A stretch of DNA of 64,000 nucleotides from Photobacterium frigidiphilum. GTDB lineage: Bacteria; Pseudomonadota; Gammaproteobacteria; Enterobacterales; Vibrionaceae. Positions 40,279-50,012 of the stretch are shown piece after piece. Under the pieces are notes generated by a model. It was not told the DNA's origin. It ran no database searches and saw nothing but the letters and a program-made list of their open reading frames with translations. The stretch spans positions 60,642-124,641 of the forward strand of contig NZ_PYMJ01000014.1 of NCBI RefSeq assembly GCF_003025615.1, written 5' to 3'. A program made the position numbers and the translations under genes. Position 1 is the first letter of the stretch; the number at the start of each line of letters is the position of its first letter.

Positions 40279-41097
40279 TTAACCGTATCGGCCAGTAATG
40301 TAATCTTCAGTGCGTTTCTCTTTTGGGGTGGTGAAAATATCATTGGTACTAGAGTATTCCACCAGCTCACCCATGTGCATAAATGCGGTTTGATCCGACA
40401 CTCGGGCAGCCTGTTGCATGTTATGGGTTACGATAATGACCGTGTATTTCGTTTTTAGATCATTGATCAATTCTTCAATCGTCAGCGTCGAAATAGGATC
40501 CAACGCTGACGTCGGCTCATCCAATAACAAAACTTCAGGCTCAATCGCAATAGCCCGAGCAATCACCAAACGCTGCTGTTGACCACCTGATAAACCAAAG
40601 GCATTTTCATGTAAACGATCTTTTACCTCATCCCACAACGCCGCACCACGTAATGATTTTTCAACCGCGTCATCAAGAGCTCGACGCTCTTTCAACCCTT
40701 GCAAACGCAGTCCATAAACCACGTTTTCATAAATCGATTTAGGAAATGGATTCGGGCGCTGAAATACCATGCCCACTCGGCGACGTAATGATGCTACATC
40801 CACTTTACTGTCATAGATGTTTTGACCATGAAGCATGATCTTGCCATCGACACGGCAACCTTCAACTAATTCATTCATTCGATTAATACAGCGTAATAAC
40901 GTCGATTTACCGCAACCTGACGGACCAATGAATGAGGTAACCTGCCCTTTCGCAATGCGCATATTAATATCAAACAACGCCTGCGTATTACCGTAATGAA
41001 GATCGAGCCCTTCAATTGACATCGCCGTTTTGTCATCGGGTAACGAGGCTAAATCTAATGGCTCAAATAAGCCCATTGATGGATTAATTGAAAGCAT
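40279..41097 (-). CDS. pstB: Phosphate ABC transporter ATPase PstB
   Basis: A 272-residue ATP-binding subunit. Walker [11 protein letters not shown]-loop region [18 protein letters not shown], signature LSGGQQQRL, Walker [14 protein letters not shown] and the H-loop [13 protein letters not shown] are all intact, and GRYG at the C-terminus is typical of PstB. It begins 26 bp after pstA and lies 11 bp before phoU. Confidence 0.97.
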   Translation of the reverse strand: MLSINPSMGLFEPLDLASLPDDKTAMSIEGLDLHYGNTQALFDINMRIAKGQVTSFIGPSGCGKSTLLRCINRMNELVEGCRVDGKIMLHGQNIYDSKVDVASLRRRVGMVFQRPNPFPKSIYENVVYGLRLQGLKERRALDDAVEKSLRGAALWDEVKDRLHENAFGLSGGQQQRLVIARAIAIEPEVLLLDEPTSALDPISTLTIEELINDLKTKYTVIIVTHNMQQAARVSDQTAFMHMGELVEYSSTNDIFTTPKEKRTEDYITGRYG

Positions 41098-41123
41098 GTA
41101 TTTCTCGCTATTATATCAACGCG

Positions 41124-42785
41124 TTACTGCTCTAAAGAGCGGAATTTCTCACGTAGATGATTTCGAATACCAATGGCTGTTAAATTCAAGCCGACGATAA
41201 CGGTCACTAGTAAAAATGAGGTGGCATACACTAATGGTCGAGCCGCTTCTACATTGGGGCTCTGAAAGCCAACATCGTAAATATGATATCCAAGGTGCAT
41301 AAACTTACGGTCTAAGTGTACATAAGGAAAATGACCATCAACAGGCAACGTGGGTGCCATTTTTACAACCCCCACCAGCATAAGAGGGGCAACTTCACCT
41401 GCTGCACGTGCAACCGCTAAAATTAAACCTGTCATTATTGCAGGGCTTGCCATTGGCAATACGATTCGCCATAAGGTTTCAGACTGCGTGGCACCTAATG
41501 CCAATGAGCCATGACGCACCGAGCTAGGAATACGCGCCAAACCTTCTTCTGTTGATACAATCACAACAGGCAAGGTTAAAATGGCTAATGTCAGTGCCGA
41601 CCATAAAATACCTGGTGTACCGAAAGTAGGCGTTGGCAGTTGTGACGAAAAGAACACATCATCGATGGTTCCCCCAACCATGTATACGAAAAAGCCTAAA
41701 CCAAACACACCGTATACAATGGAAGGCACACCCGCTAAGTTAATCACAGCCACACGAATAAGCTTAGTAAAGCCATTTTTACCTGCATATTCATGTAGGT
41801 AAATAGCAGCCATTACGCCTAGAGGTGTCACTATAATACTCATTAGTAACACCATGAAAACAGTACCAAAAATAGCAGGAAAAACGCCGCCTTCAGTATT
41901 GGCTTCGCGGGGATCTTCGGTTAAAAATTTAACCACTTGATGCCCCCAATGCGTTAGCTTACCCAAGAATGATAAATTGTTCGGATACCACATATCCAGC
42001 ACTTGTATCATCGGCAACATCACTTCATTGCCATGCATATCAACAACAACTAATGCATTATTTTGCAATTTTTCTTGCAACACAAATAGCCGTTGTTCTA
42101 CCTCTGAATAAGCATCTTGTAACCGTTTTATTTCTGTATCAATCGATTGTTGTGCCGATTCATCTAATGAGATCTGTGCAGGATCGTTTGATGATTCATT
42201 CAAGGCTAACTTGCGTTGCTTTAACCGCTGCTGATTTAATTGCCAATTAATATCAGCAATTTCAGTATTTTTTAGGCTGTCTAATTGGGTACGCACAAGG
42301 TTGGCTTGTAATAATCCTCCCTCAATATCTTCGATACCGCGACGCTGACCGCCATCAATAAAACCGATAGGATAACCGTAGAACTTACCGTTCTTATCAC
42401 GATCGATAACCGCAATATTATCTGCCAATACTTGGCGTGCGATTTGCGTTTTCAGTAACGTTATAAAATCAAGCGCGACACGCTCTCGGTTACCCGTTTT
42501 AATTAAGTAACGCGGTACGCTATTACCTTCAATGTTAGAAACATCGATTCCTGCATCAGCTAGCTGTTCAACCAGTATACTTTTTTGTTCGTATATTTCG
42601 CCAATAATGATTTGGTTGCTACCATTGATCGACACATCAAATTGATAAACAGGCGCCGGCCAAAAAAAGCTGAGCCCTTTCCAGCCAATCAATAGCAATA
42701 AACCCAATACAGCAACCAGACTTAAACTTACCGCACCCGCAGTAAGCCATATCCAAGGCGAGCCTGATTTAAACCACTTAATCAT
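41124..42785 (-). CDS. pstA: Phosphate ABC transporter permease PstA, enlarged form
   Basis: A 553-residue permease, nearly twice the length of the enterobacterial protein (about 296). One membrane helix at about 12-36 is followed by a long periplasmic insert (about 40-285), part of which (about 170-240, rich in Gln, Leu, Glu) should form a coiled coil. The usual permease domain occupies about 290-545, with the EAA-like loop VRHGSLALGATQSETLWRIVLP. The insert is shared with other marine gamma-proteobacteria in my knowledge; its role is unknown. It starts about 99 bp after pstC. Confidence 0.93.
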   Translation of the reverse strand: MIKWFKSGSPWIWLTAGAVSLSLVAVLGLLLLIGWKGLSFFWPAPVYQFDVSINGSNQIIIGEIYEQKSILVEQLADAGIDVSNIEGNSVPRYLIKTGNRERVALDFITLLKTQIARQVLADNIAVIDRDKNGKFYGYPIGFIDGGQRRGIEDIEGGLLQANLVRTQLDSLKNTEIADINWQLNQQRLKQRKLALNESSNDPAQISLDESAQQSIDTEIKRLQDAYSEVEQRLFVLQEKLQNNALVVVDMHGNEVMLPMIQVLDMWYPNNLSFLGKLTHWGHQVVKFLTEDPREANTEGGVFPAIFGTVFMVLLMSIIVTPLGVMAAIYLHEYAGKNGFTKLIRVAVINLAGVPSIVYGVFGLGFFVYMVGGTIDDVFFSSQLPTPTFGTPGILWSALTLAILTLPVVIVSTEEGLARIPSSVRHGSLALGATQSETLWRIVLPMASPAIMTGLILAVARAAGEVAPLMLVGVVKMAPTLPVDGHFPYVHLDRKFMHLGYHIYDVGFQSPNVEAARPLVYATSFLLVTVIVGLNLTAIGIRNHLREKFRSLEQ

Positions 42786-42884
42786 TAATCAACATATTCC
42801 ATATCCCTATAACGACAGAATAAACTCTGTTTGAATCAATACACGAATACACATTGCCCATCCGTGGTATCACGCACATGGTTA

Positions 42885-45128
42885 TTACAATGAACTGTAT
42901 TTTTCGCGCAAGCGCTGGCGAACCAATTCACCGATAGTATTAAAAATAAAGGTGAATATAAACAAGACAAATGCAGCAAGAAATAAGACGCGATAATGTG
43001 AGCTACCTACTTCAGATTCTGGCATTTCAATCGCAATCGTTGCTGCTAATGTACGCATCCCTTGCAGAATATTCCAATCCATAATAGGAGTATTACCCGT
43101 AGCCATCAGCACAATCATTGTTTCACCGACAGCTCGACCTAACCCCATCATTACTGCAGAAAAAATACCCGGACTTGCCGTTAACAGCACCACTTTTGTC
43201 AGAGTTTGCCAATGCGTTGCACCCAATGCTAATGAACCACTGGTTAAATGACCCGGCACAGAAAAGATGGCATCTTCAGCAATAGAGAAAATGGTAGGAA
43301 TAACCGCAAACCCCATCGCAATACCAACAACGAGTGCATTACGCTGATCGTAGCCAATACCTAATTCATTGGTGAGAAAGCCGCGCACATCACCGCCAAA
43401 TAACCATTGATCGATATACGGACTCGCCGCTATGCACCCATAACCCAGTAGCACAATCACAGGCATAAGAATCGCAATGTGAAAACCATTAGGAATACGG
43501 TGTCGCCATTTACCAGGCAATACTGACCATCCCCAACCAACCAATAAAATAGTCACTGGAAATAAAATCAAACTCATCACAATGCCCGACAGGTACATTT
43601 CTACAATCGGGGCTAGCCACAATCCCGCCAAGAAACCGAGAATAACCGTTGGTAGCGCTTCCATTATTTCTACGGTTGGCTTTACCACATTACGCATTCT
43701 AGATGACATAAAGTATGCAGTATAAATCGCGCCAGCCAATGCTAATGGTATGGCAAAAAACATGGCATACAATGCTGCTTTTAGCGTACCAAACACGATA
43801 GGCACCAAGCTCAACTTAGGTTCAAACTCATCACTGGCCGACGTTGATTGCCATACGTAATCAGGCTCTTGATACCCTTCGTACCATACTTGTTGCCACA
43901 AAGAAGCAAAGCCAATCTCAGGGTGAGCGTTTTTAACGGTATAGGTTTGCCATTGCTCCCCTGAAATGGCTAACAAGCGATTGGCACGTGGAGAGATAAT
44001 CAGTTTATCCGGTGCTTGCTCAAATAAGTGTTCTTTGTATAACACGTTACGATCTGATGTGTAGTATGCCGACAACACGCCATCTTGCTGTACAGCAAAA
44101 AAACCTTTGCGATAGTATTCAGAAACCAATTCTTTTATAGGGCTAATTGAAAATTCGAAATCACGGGCCTTCACTAACGATCGCTTACCATCACGAACCA
44201 CTTCAAACCATTGCGAGACAGAATGATCAGAAGCTGTAAGCAGCAATGAATTTGCACCTGACAGCAACTCTATCTTTTCAATGTTGCCATTTTTATCACT
44301 CACATTCACAACATCACGTACTTTGGCACCAGATTGGTTTACCTGTACCACGTAAATATAATTACCACTGCGTAAATAGACGGTGCGCCCATCTGGCGTA
44401 ACAACAATATCATTAATGTTTTGTGGCACATCTGTAATTTCGAATGAATGAGATTGCCAGATAGAGGCCGCATTTAATGAGCCGCTATTTAATGCATCGT
44501 CTTGACCTTTAAATGCCATGGCAACAATGCGGTTATCGGCCGTTTTACCAACAATAATTGCGTCACTATCTCGAGATGAAATCGCAAGATCTACAATGGC
44601 TTGCCCTTGCGGATCAAGTAAGAAATGTGATTGCCCCAAAGGGTAAGAAACACTGGCTGTGCTTGTACGTTTATTATCAGGAAAGCTGATCTGAAATATG
44701 GGTTTTACAACGTTAACGTAACCATCACTTTGCCCATAAGCAAAAATAGCATCGCGAGGAAGACTTTGTGCAAAGCTAACCGGACTATTGGCAATAGAGT
44801 GCTGGCTGATAATAGGATCGAGTGAGTCTTCAGGTTTCAAGCTGACAAATGCCAGTTCACCTTGCTTGGAGAAGCGAAAAGCGAGATCATTATTTTCTCC
44901 AATACCGACGGCGGCAACTGTATCAGGGAAAGATGCAATAGTGATATTACGAGGCTTTACGGTGACTGACGAGAAGATCGGCAGCGTGACATAAAGCAAA
45001 TAAAAGAAGATCAAAACCAAAGTAATAAGTACAGAAATACCACCAGCTGTTACACCAAACCGCACCAATCGGTCTCTTAAACGCCGACCACGGTTTTCTC
45101 CCAACAAAAATGCGCTGGCACTTGCCAT
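42885..45128 (-). CDS. pstC: Phosphate ABC transporter permease PstC, enlarged form
   Basis: A 747-residue permease, more than twice the usual 320. An N-terminal helix at about 25-50 is followed by a periplasmic region of about 390 residues with beta-propeller-like character (repeated units such as VVTPDGRTVYLRSGNYIYVV). The membrane permease domain starts near 450 and carries the EAA-like loop GSLALGATHWQTLTKVVLLTASPG and VGETMIVLMATGN. AGAGG precedes ATG 45128 by five bases. A Pho box and -10 are placed just upstream, so this heads the phosphate-starvation-induced pstCAB-phoU operon. Confidence 0.93.
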   Translation of the reverse strand: MASASAFLLGENRGRRLRDRLVRFGVTAGGISVLITLVLIFFYLLYVTLPIFSSVTVKPRNITIASFPDTVAAVGIGENNDLAFRFSKQGELAFVSLKPEDSLDPIISQHSIANSPVSFAQSLPRDAIFAYGQSDGYVNVVKPIFQISFPDNKRTSTASVSYPLGQSHFLLDPQGQAIVDLAISSRDSDAIIVGKTADNRIVAMAFKGQDDALNSGSLNAASIWQSHSFEITDVPQNINDIVVTPDGRTVYLRSGNYIYVVQVNQSGAKVRDVVNVSDKNGNIEKIELLSGANSLLLTASDHSVSQWFEVVRDGKRSLVKARDFEFSISPIKELVSEYYRKGFFAVQQDGVLSAYYTSDRNVLYKEHLFEQAPDKLIISPRANRLLAISGEQWQTYTVKNAHPEIGFASLWQQVWYEGYQEPDYVWQSTSASDEFEPKLSLVPIVFGTLKAALYAMFFAIPLALAGAIYTAYFMSSRMRNVVKPTVEIMEALPTVILGFLAGLWLAPIVEMYLSGIVMSLILFPVTILLVGWGWSVLPGKWRHRIPNGFHIAILMPVIVLLGYGCIAASPYIDQWLFGGDVRGFLTNELGIGYDQRNALVVGIAMGFAVIPTIFSIAEDAIFSVPGHLTSGSLALGATHWQTLTKVVLLTASPGIFSAVMMGLGRAVGETMIVLMATGNTPIMDWNILQGMRTLAATIAIEMPESEVGSSHYRVLFLAAFVLFIFTFIFNTIGELVRQRLREKYSSL

Positions 45129-45158
45129 TATTACCTCTAGCTTTTTATACGTTTACTA

Positions 45159-45192
45159 ATAATATGTCTTTTAGATGACAATTTTGTGACAA
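45159..45192 (-). promoter_or_regulatory. Pho box and -10 of the pstC promoter
   Basis: On the minus strand 45192-45175 reads TTGTCACAAAATTGTCAT, two TGTCA repeats 11 bp apart as in the PhoB consensus (CTGTCATAAATCTGTCAT). Ten bases after it comes TATTAT (45164-45159), the spacing expected when the Pho box replaces the -35. Confidence 0.8.
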
Positions 45193-45362
45193 CAGGATCC
45201 ACAAAGATCATTGTAACCTCTTTATTGAAATCCCGACTTATTAAAATGACATAACATTGCAATAAAATGTCAGTACTCTTAATGAATTATGATCCTATTC
45301 AGATTTCAACTCATGGTTCTCGTTCGAATGTGGACAGAACCCTTCTATGCTTCAATAATTAA

Positions 45363-45628
45363 TATACCCAAGCTATCTCAATATGCAGGATTCAGAGTGA
45401 TCTCAGCGTGTTTAATTCAAGGCAAATGTGTGTAGGAATGGCACTCCCTTTCAAACACATTTGACACAGAAGTAGATACGCTGAATCACTCCCGAAGGGC
45501 GAGTTTTGTTGGGCTCTATGCAGTGTTACTTATTTTCAACGTAGAACGACTAGGTCTATAAATAAGCGCCTTGCCTAGAGCACAACAAATTCTCGCTGAA
45601 ACGAGCACCTTGAGATAACTTGGGTATA
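45363..45628. repeat. 266-bp MITE-like element with nested hairpins
   Basis: It is bounded by 33-bp imperfect terminal inverted repeats (27 of 33 match) starting TATACCCAAG and ending CTTGGGTATA. Inside are two long hairpins: arms 45396-45409 / 45478-45490 with an inner stem 45423-45431 / 45455-45463, and arms 45499-45522 / 45572-45596 with an inner stem 45529-45535 / 45560-45566. There is no coding capacity. The architecture suggests a non-autonomous mobile element or a dispersed structured repeat; only one copy is in this window. Confidence 0.7.
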
Positions 45629-45693
45629 GTACTAATGTAAAAGTTTCACTCTACTTTTACTCATTACTCGCTATCGCGAAAAGGAAATTCGTT

Positions 45694-46206
45694 ATGAAAC
45701 ATCTTATCATCACTATTATCGGTAAGGATCGCTCTGGACTTGTAGAGCTATTATCTGACACGATTTTTCAGAATAATGGAAACTGGTTAAGTAGTAGCCT
45801 GAGTAAACTGGCAGGTCAGTTTGCCGGTATTCTGCAAGTGGAAGTTGCCCCTGAAGACATGCCGCAATTAAGTGCAGCGTTAGCCAAAATAGATGAATTA
45901 CAAATCCACATCGTGGAAGAAGCAAAAAAAACAGCGCCTTTACCAGAATTACATCAACTAACAGTAACGGGTAATGATCGCCCAGGCATCGTAAAAGAAG
46001 TCACCACGCTATTGAGCCAGTTGAACATCAATATCAACAAATTGAAGACAGAAACTCAAAGTGCACCTAACTGGGGATACCCCATTTTTATCGCGACTTT
46101 TCAATTAGAAACCCCAGCCAATATTGATCTGGATATTATTCAAGATGAACTCGAAAAGTTAGCCGATGATCTGACTGTGGATATCGAAGATTACGTGCCT
46201 GCGTAA
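45694..46206 (+). CDS. GcvR-like double ACT-domain protein
   Basis: A 170-residue protein of two ACT domains: about 3-75 (LIITIIGKDRSGLVELLSDTI) and about 88-165 (HQLTVTGNDRPGIVKEVTTLL). This is the layout of GcvR, the glycine-cleavage-system regulator that binds glycine and GcvA, but sequence likeness to the enteric GcvR is limited and several GcvR-like paralogues exist in vibrios. It has no DNA-binding domain. AAGGA lies eight bases before ATG 45694. Monocistronic, with a strong terminator following. Confidence 0.78.
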   Translation: MKHLIITIIGKDRSGLVELLSDTIFQNNGNWLSSSLSKLAGQFAGILQVEVAPEDMPQLSAALAKIDELQIHIVEEAKKTAPLPELHQLTVTGNDRPGIVKEVTTLLSQLNININKLKTETQSAPNWGYPIFIATFQLETPANIDLDIIQDELEKLADDLTVDIEDYVPA

Positions 46207-46222
46207 GTTGTACATACTTCAA

Positions 46223-46252
46223 TAGGGAATGAAGAGTCATTCCCTACTTTTT
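46223..46252 (+). terminator. Intrinsic terminator of the GcvR-like gene
   Basis: A perfect 10-bp stem (46223-46232 with 46237-46246), 4-nt loop, followed by CTTTTT. It is 16 bp after the stop codon. Confidence 0.88.
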
Positions 46253-46334
46253 ATCAAATCATATAGCTAAGCCTATTTACCTCCAGTAAACATCGGTTCA
46301 CGACAGATCTATAAAATCATACAACAGGAAAACA

Positions 46335-48437
46335 ATGAGCACGGAATCTCTCTATATTGAAAAAGAGCTTAGCTGGTTATCATTCAATGAGCGTGTACTG
46401 CAAGAAGCAGCCGATAAATCTGTTCCTTTGATTGAACGCGTTCGTTTTTTGGGCATTTTCTCGAGCAATACCGATGAGTTCTATAAAGTAAGATTTGCCG
46501 ACATTAAGCGTCGAATTCTGATCAATCAGGTCCAAGGTGGCGATGATGGCGCAAAGCACCTTTTAAGCAAAATTCAAAGTCGCGTACTTAAAATGAATCA
46601 AGACTTTGATACTTTATACAATGAGATATTACTTGAAATGGCACGTCGTCATATTTTTCTTGTGAATGATCTTCAGCTGGATGTAAATCAACAAAATTGG
46701 CTGCGCCGATATTTCCATGATTCCATTTTGCCCCATATTACGCCGATCCTACTGACGGACGATATTGAGCTACTCCAGTTTCTAAAAGACGAATATTCAT
46801 ATCTTGCCATTGAAATGCAGCAAGGTGAAAAAAAGCGTCATGCGCTTATTGAGATCCCAACCGATCAACTTCCCCGTTTCATCGAATTGCCAGAACCTAA
46901 AGGTAAACGCAAAAAAACCCTCATTTTGCTCGATAACATTATCCGCTTTTGCTTAGATGATATTTTCAATGGTTTCTTCGAGTATGATAGCCTAGCTGCA
47001 TACTCAATGAAAATGACCCGAGACGCTGAATACGATCTCAGCCAAGAAGTGGAACATAGCTTACTGGAACAAATGTCTGAAGGGCTAAATCAACGCATCA
47101 CAGCAATGCCAGTACGCTTTGTTTACCAACGTGATATGCCGGGTAATATGATCGATGTGCTGTGTGGATTACTTAAAGTGTCCCGTTACGACAGTATTAT
47201 TCCCGGTGGTCGTTACCATAACTTCAAAGATTTTATCGGCTTCCCAAATGTCGGCCGTAAATACCTTGAAAATGCCTCATTATCACCAATTCAAAGCTAC
47301 CACTTCACCCAAGCTCGTAACGCATTTGATGCCATTAAAGCACAAGATATACTGCTGTATTATCCTTATCACACCTTTAACCATGTAACGGAGTTTATTC
47401 GCCAAGCGTCATACGACCCCAAGGTACGTTCGATAAAAATTAATATCTACCGAGTAGCCAAACACTCACGGGTTATTGATTCAATGATCGACGCAGCCAA
47501 TAACGGTAAACGTGTCACCGTGGTGGTTGAACTACAAGCGCGTTTTGATGAAGAGGCCAATATTGAATGGGCAAGGCGATTAACAGAAGCGGGCGTGCAT
47601 GTTGTGTTTGGTGTGCCAGGGTTAAAAATTCACTCCAAACTATGCCTTATCACCCGACAAGAAAACGATAAACTGGTTCGCTATGCGCACATTGGCACCG
47701 GGAATTTTAACGAGAAAACAGCGCGTATTTATACTGACTTCTCTTTAATGACCTGTAACACAGATATTGCAGACGAAGTCAGGCAAGTCTTTAGTTACAT
47801 CCAAAATCCCTACCGCCCGGTTGATTTTACCCACCTTATTGTTTCACCTCGTAACTCACGAAGCCGACTCTACGATTTAATTGATCGTGAAATTGCACAT
47901 GCTAAGCAAAATTTACCTTCTGGTATTACAATTAAGGTTAATAATCTTGTCGATAAAGGCTTGATTAACATGCTGTATCAGGCAAGTAATAACGGCGTCA
48001 ATATCAAGCTGATTGTTCGCGGTATGTGTGCGCTTATTCCAGGACTTAAAGGGATAAGTGAAAACATTACCGCAATCAGTATTGTAGACCGTTTTCTTGA
48101 ACATCCTAGAGTGGCAGTATTCAACAATAATAATGATCCAGATGTCATGATCTCTTCTGCCGACTGGATGACACGTAACATCGACAACCGCATTGAAGTG
48201 GGTTGTCTGATCAATGATCCAGCATTAAAGAAAAAAATCATCGACATCTTAAACATTCAGCTTACAGATACAGTGAAGGCACGAATTCTCGATAAAGCAA
48301 TGAGCAATCAATATGTGCCTCGTGGCAATCGTCGTAAAATTCGCTCACAAATCGCCATTTACGATTACCTAAAACACAGTGAAAAGCAGCTGAAGAAACG
48401 AGCAGAAAAGGCGATAACAAACAATGACACTGATTAA
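46335..48437 (+). CDS. ppk1: Polyphosphate kinase 1
   Basis: A 700-residue enzyme that polymerises the gamma phosphate of ATP into polyP. Four-domain family layout: N-terminal [15 protein letters not shown], head domain, and two phospholipase-D-like catalytic domains. The autophosphorylated histidine lies in [13 protein letters not shown] and the second catalytic histidine in [18 protein letters not shown] precedes ATG 46335. Its end overlaps ppx by 14 bp, so synthesis and hydrolysis of polyP are translationally coupled. Confidence 0.97.
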   Translation: MSTESLYIEKELSWLSFNERVLQEAADKSVPLIERVRFLGIFSSNTDEFYKVRFADIKRRILINQVQGGDDGAKHLLSKIQSRVLKMNQDFDTLYNEILLEMARRHIFLVNDLQLDVNQQNWLRRYFHDSILPHITPILLTDDIELLQFLKDEYSYLAIEMQQGEKKRHALIEIPTDQLPRFIELPEPKGKRKKTLILLDNIIRFCLDDIFNGFFEYDSLAAYSMKMTRDAEYDLSQEVEHSLLEQMSEGLNQRITAMPVRFVYQRDMPGNMIDVLCGLLKVSRYDSIIPGGRYHNFKDFIGFPNVGRKYLENASLSPIQSYHFTQARNAFDAIKAQDILLYYPYHTFNHVTEFIRQASYDPKVRSIKINIYRVAKHSRVIDSMIDAANNGKRVTVVVELQARFDEEANIEWARRLTEAGVHVVFGVPGLKIHSKLCLITRQENDKLVRYAHIGTGNFNEKTARIYTDFSLMTCNTDIADEVRQVFSYIQNPYRPVDFTHLIVSPRNSRSRLYDLIDREIAHAKQNLPSGITIKVNNLVDKGLINMLYQASNNGVNIKLIVRGMCALIPGLKGISENITAISIVDRFLEHPRVAVFNNNNDPDVMISSADWMTRNIDNRIEVGCLINDPALKKKIIDILNIQLTDTVKARILDKAMSNQYVPRGNRRKIRSQIAIYDYLKHSEKQLKKRAEKAITNNDTD

Positions 48438-49932
48438 TAACGAACGTCCTCGTGAAATTGCAGCAATTGATATGGGCTCAAACAGCTTCCATATGGTTGT
48501 AGCTCGCGTTGTAGGGCAAAGCTTGCAAATTATCAGCCGCCACAAACAGCGGGTACACCTTGCTTCAGGGTTAGATTCCCAACAGAACTTAGATCAAGCT
48601 GCGATTCAACGTGGTTTAAATTGCTTAACAATGTTTGCAGAACGATTACAAGGCTTCGAACCAGAAAATGTGCGTATTGCAGCCACCTATACCCTACGCC
48701 AAGCTCAGAATGCCCACGTTTTTTTAAAGCGTGCAGAAAGCATAATGCCCTATCCCATAGAGATAATTCCGGGCACAGAAGAAGCGCGTTTAATCTATTT
48801 AGGCGTCGCGCACACTCAACCCGATACAGGTCGTAAACTGATTGTCGATATCGGCGGCGGCAGTACTGAGCTAGTGATAGGTGAAGAATTCGATACACAT
48901 GTGCTTTATAGCAAGCATATGGGCTGTGTAAGCTACAACAAAAACCACTTTCAAAATGCTAAGTTAAACAGTAAAAACTTTGCTGAGGCGCAACTTGCCG
49001 CACAACAAAAAATGGAAAGCATTACCAGTAAGTACCGTAAATTCGGTTGGGATAAAGCAGTAGGATCCTCAGGTACGATAAAAGCCATTCGAGAAGTCTT
49101 AATCGCTGATGGTTATTCAGATGGTGTGATCACCAGTAAGCGCTTGAACCAACTTATCGAACAAGTGTTGTCATTCAAAACAACTGAAGACCTTGACCTA
49201 CCCGGTTTAACCGATGACCGTAAACCCGTTTTCGCTGCTGGTCTTGCGATTTTAAGTGCGGTGTTTAGCGCTTTGAATATAGATGAAATGGTTTACTCAG
49301 ATGGTGCACTACGTGAAGGTTTATTGTATGAAATGGAAGATCGTTTCCGTCATAGCGATATTCGTACACGCACGGCAAACGCCATGGCAAAGCAATATAA
49401 TATCGATATTGACCAAGCAAACCGTGTGAAGCATGCTGCTGAATATTTCTATGATCAAATAGACACGCATCCTGGGTTAGCAAAATCAGAGCTCTCAATA
49501 TTATTGAACTGGGGAGCATTGCTTCACGAAGTGGGATTAAGTATTAGCTACCCAGGGTTTCACCGTCATTCTGCTTATTTACTTCGCCACAGTACGATGC
49601 CAGGTTTCAATCTTGAACAACAAACGGTATTAGCCACTCTGGTGCGATTTCAACGTAAAGCATTGAAACTTGAAGAAATGCCAGAACTTAGCATCTACAA
49701 GCGTAAACATTTATACCCTTTGATTCGCACGCTACGTATTGCTACCGCTCTAAACGGGCAACGTATTGATGAACCTTTACCGACCATCAAAATTAAGGCT
49801 GAGAAAGAGCACTGGCAGCTGACTTTACCCCTCGGTTGGCTGAGTAATAATAAGCTATTAGCGGCTGATTTAATCAAAGAACAAGAATATTGGCAAAAGG
49901 CTGGGTGGCAATTATCGATTGAAGAAGAGTAA
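48424..49932 (+). CDS. ppx: Exopolyphosphatase
   Basis: A 502-residue enzyme of the Ppx/GppA family that removes terminal phosphate from polyP. ASKHA phosphate motifs: [17 protein letters not shown] (residues about 13-29), [12 protein letters not shown] (about 141-152) and GSSGTIKAI. The C-terminal HD-like domain starts near 310 ([35 protein letters not shown]). The length suits Ppx. Its start overlaps the end of ppk1 and lacks a close Shine-Dalgarno, fitting coupling. Confidence 0.95.
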   Translation: MTLINNERPREIAAIDMGSNSFHMVVARVVGQSLQIISRHKQRVHLASGLDSQQNLDQAAIQRGLNCLTMFAERLQGFEPENVRIAATYTLRQAQNAHVFLKRAESIMPYPIEIIPGTEEARLIYLGVAHTQPDTGRKLIVDIGGGSTELVIGEEFDTHVLYSKHMGCVSYNKNHFQNAKLNSKNFAEAQLAAQQKMESITSKYRKFGWDKAVGSSGTIKAIREVLIADGYSDGVITSKRLNQLIEQVLSFKTTEDLDLPGLTDDRKPVFAAGLAILSAVFSALNIDEMVYSDGALREGLLYEMEDRFRHSDIRTRTANAMAKQYNIDIDQANRVKHAAEYFYDQIDTHPGLAKSELSILLNWGALLHEVGLSISYPGFHRHSAYLLRHSTMPGFNLEQQTVLATLVRFQRKALKLEEMPELSIYKRKHLYPLIRTLRIATALNGQRIDEPLPTIKIKAEKEHWQLTLPLGWLSNNKLLAADLIKEQEYWQKAGWQLSIEEE

Positions 49933-49943
49933 TGAACATAAAC

Positions 49944-49980
49944 AACTGAGATAACTAAAAAGCTCTAGTTATCTCGGTTA
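49944..49980. terminator. Bidirectional hairpin between ppx and pstS
   Basis: A 13-bp stem (49945-49957 with 49966-49978, one G-U) with an 8-nt loop. It lies between two convergent genes; the AT tracts on both sides are modest. It probably ends both transcripts. Confidence 0.65.
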
Positions 49981-50012
49981 ATTAAATTCAATAAACCTTA
50001 ACTCAGTGGCTT

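Larger units (their letters stand above)
45129..45693. other. 565-bp region between pstC and the GcvR-like gene
   Basis: It contains the pstC promoter with its Pho box (45159-45192), a separate inverted repeat around 45246-45272 (TGACAT ... ATGTCA), and the 266-bp structured element at 45363-45628. The final 65 bp carry the promoter and ribosome site of the GcvR-like gene. No protein gene is visible. Confidence 0.7.

Noticed and set aside
45175..45272. Second Pho box at 45246-45272 upstream of pstC
   Set aside because: The TGACAT/ATGTCA words are inverted and too far apart to fit the direct-repeat 11-bp spacing of a Pho box.
48533..48898. 121-codon minus-strand frame opposite ppx
   Set aside because: Lies wholly within the conserved Ppx phosphate-binding domain.
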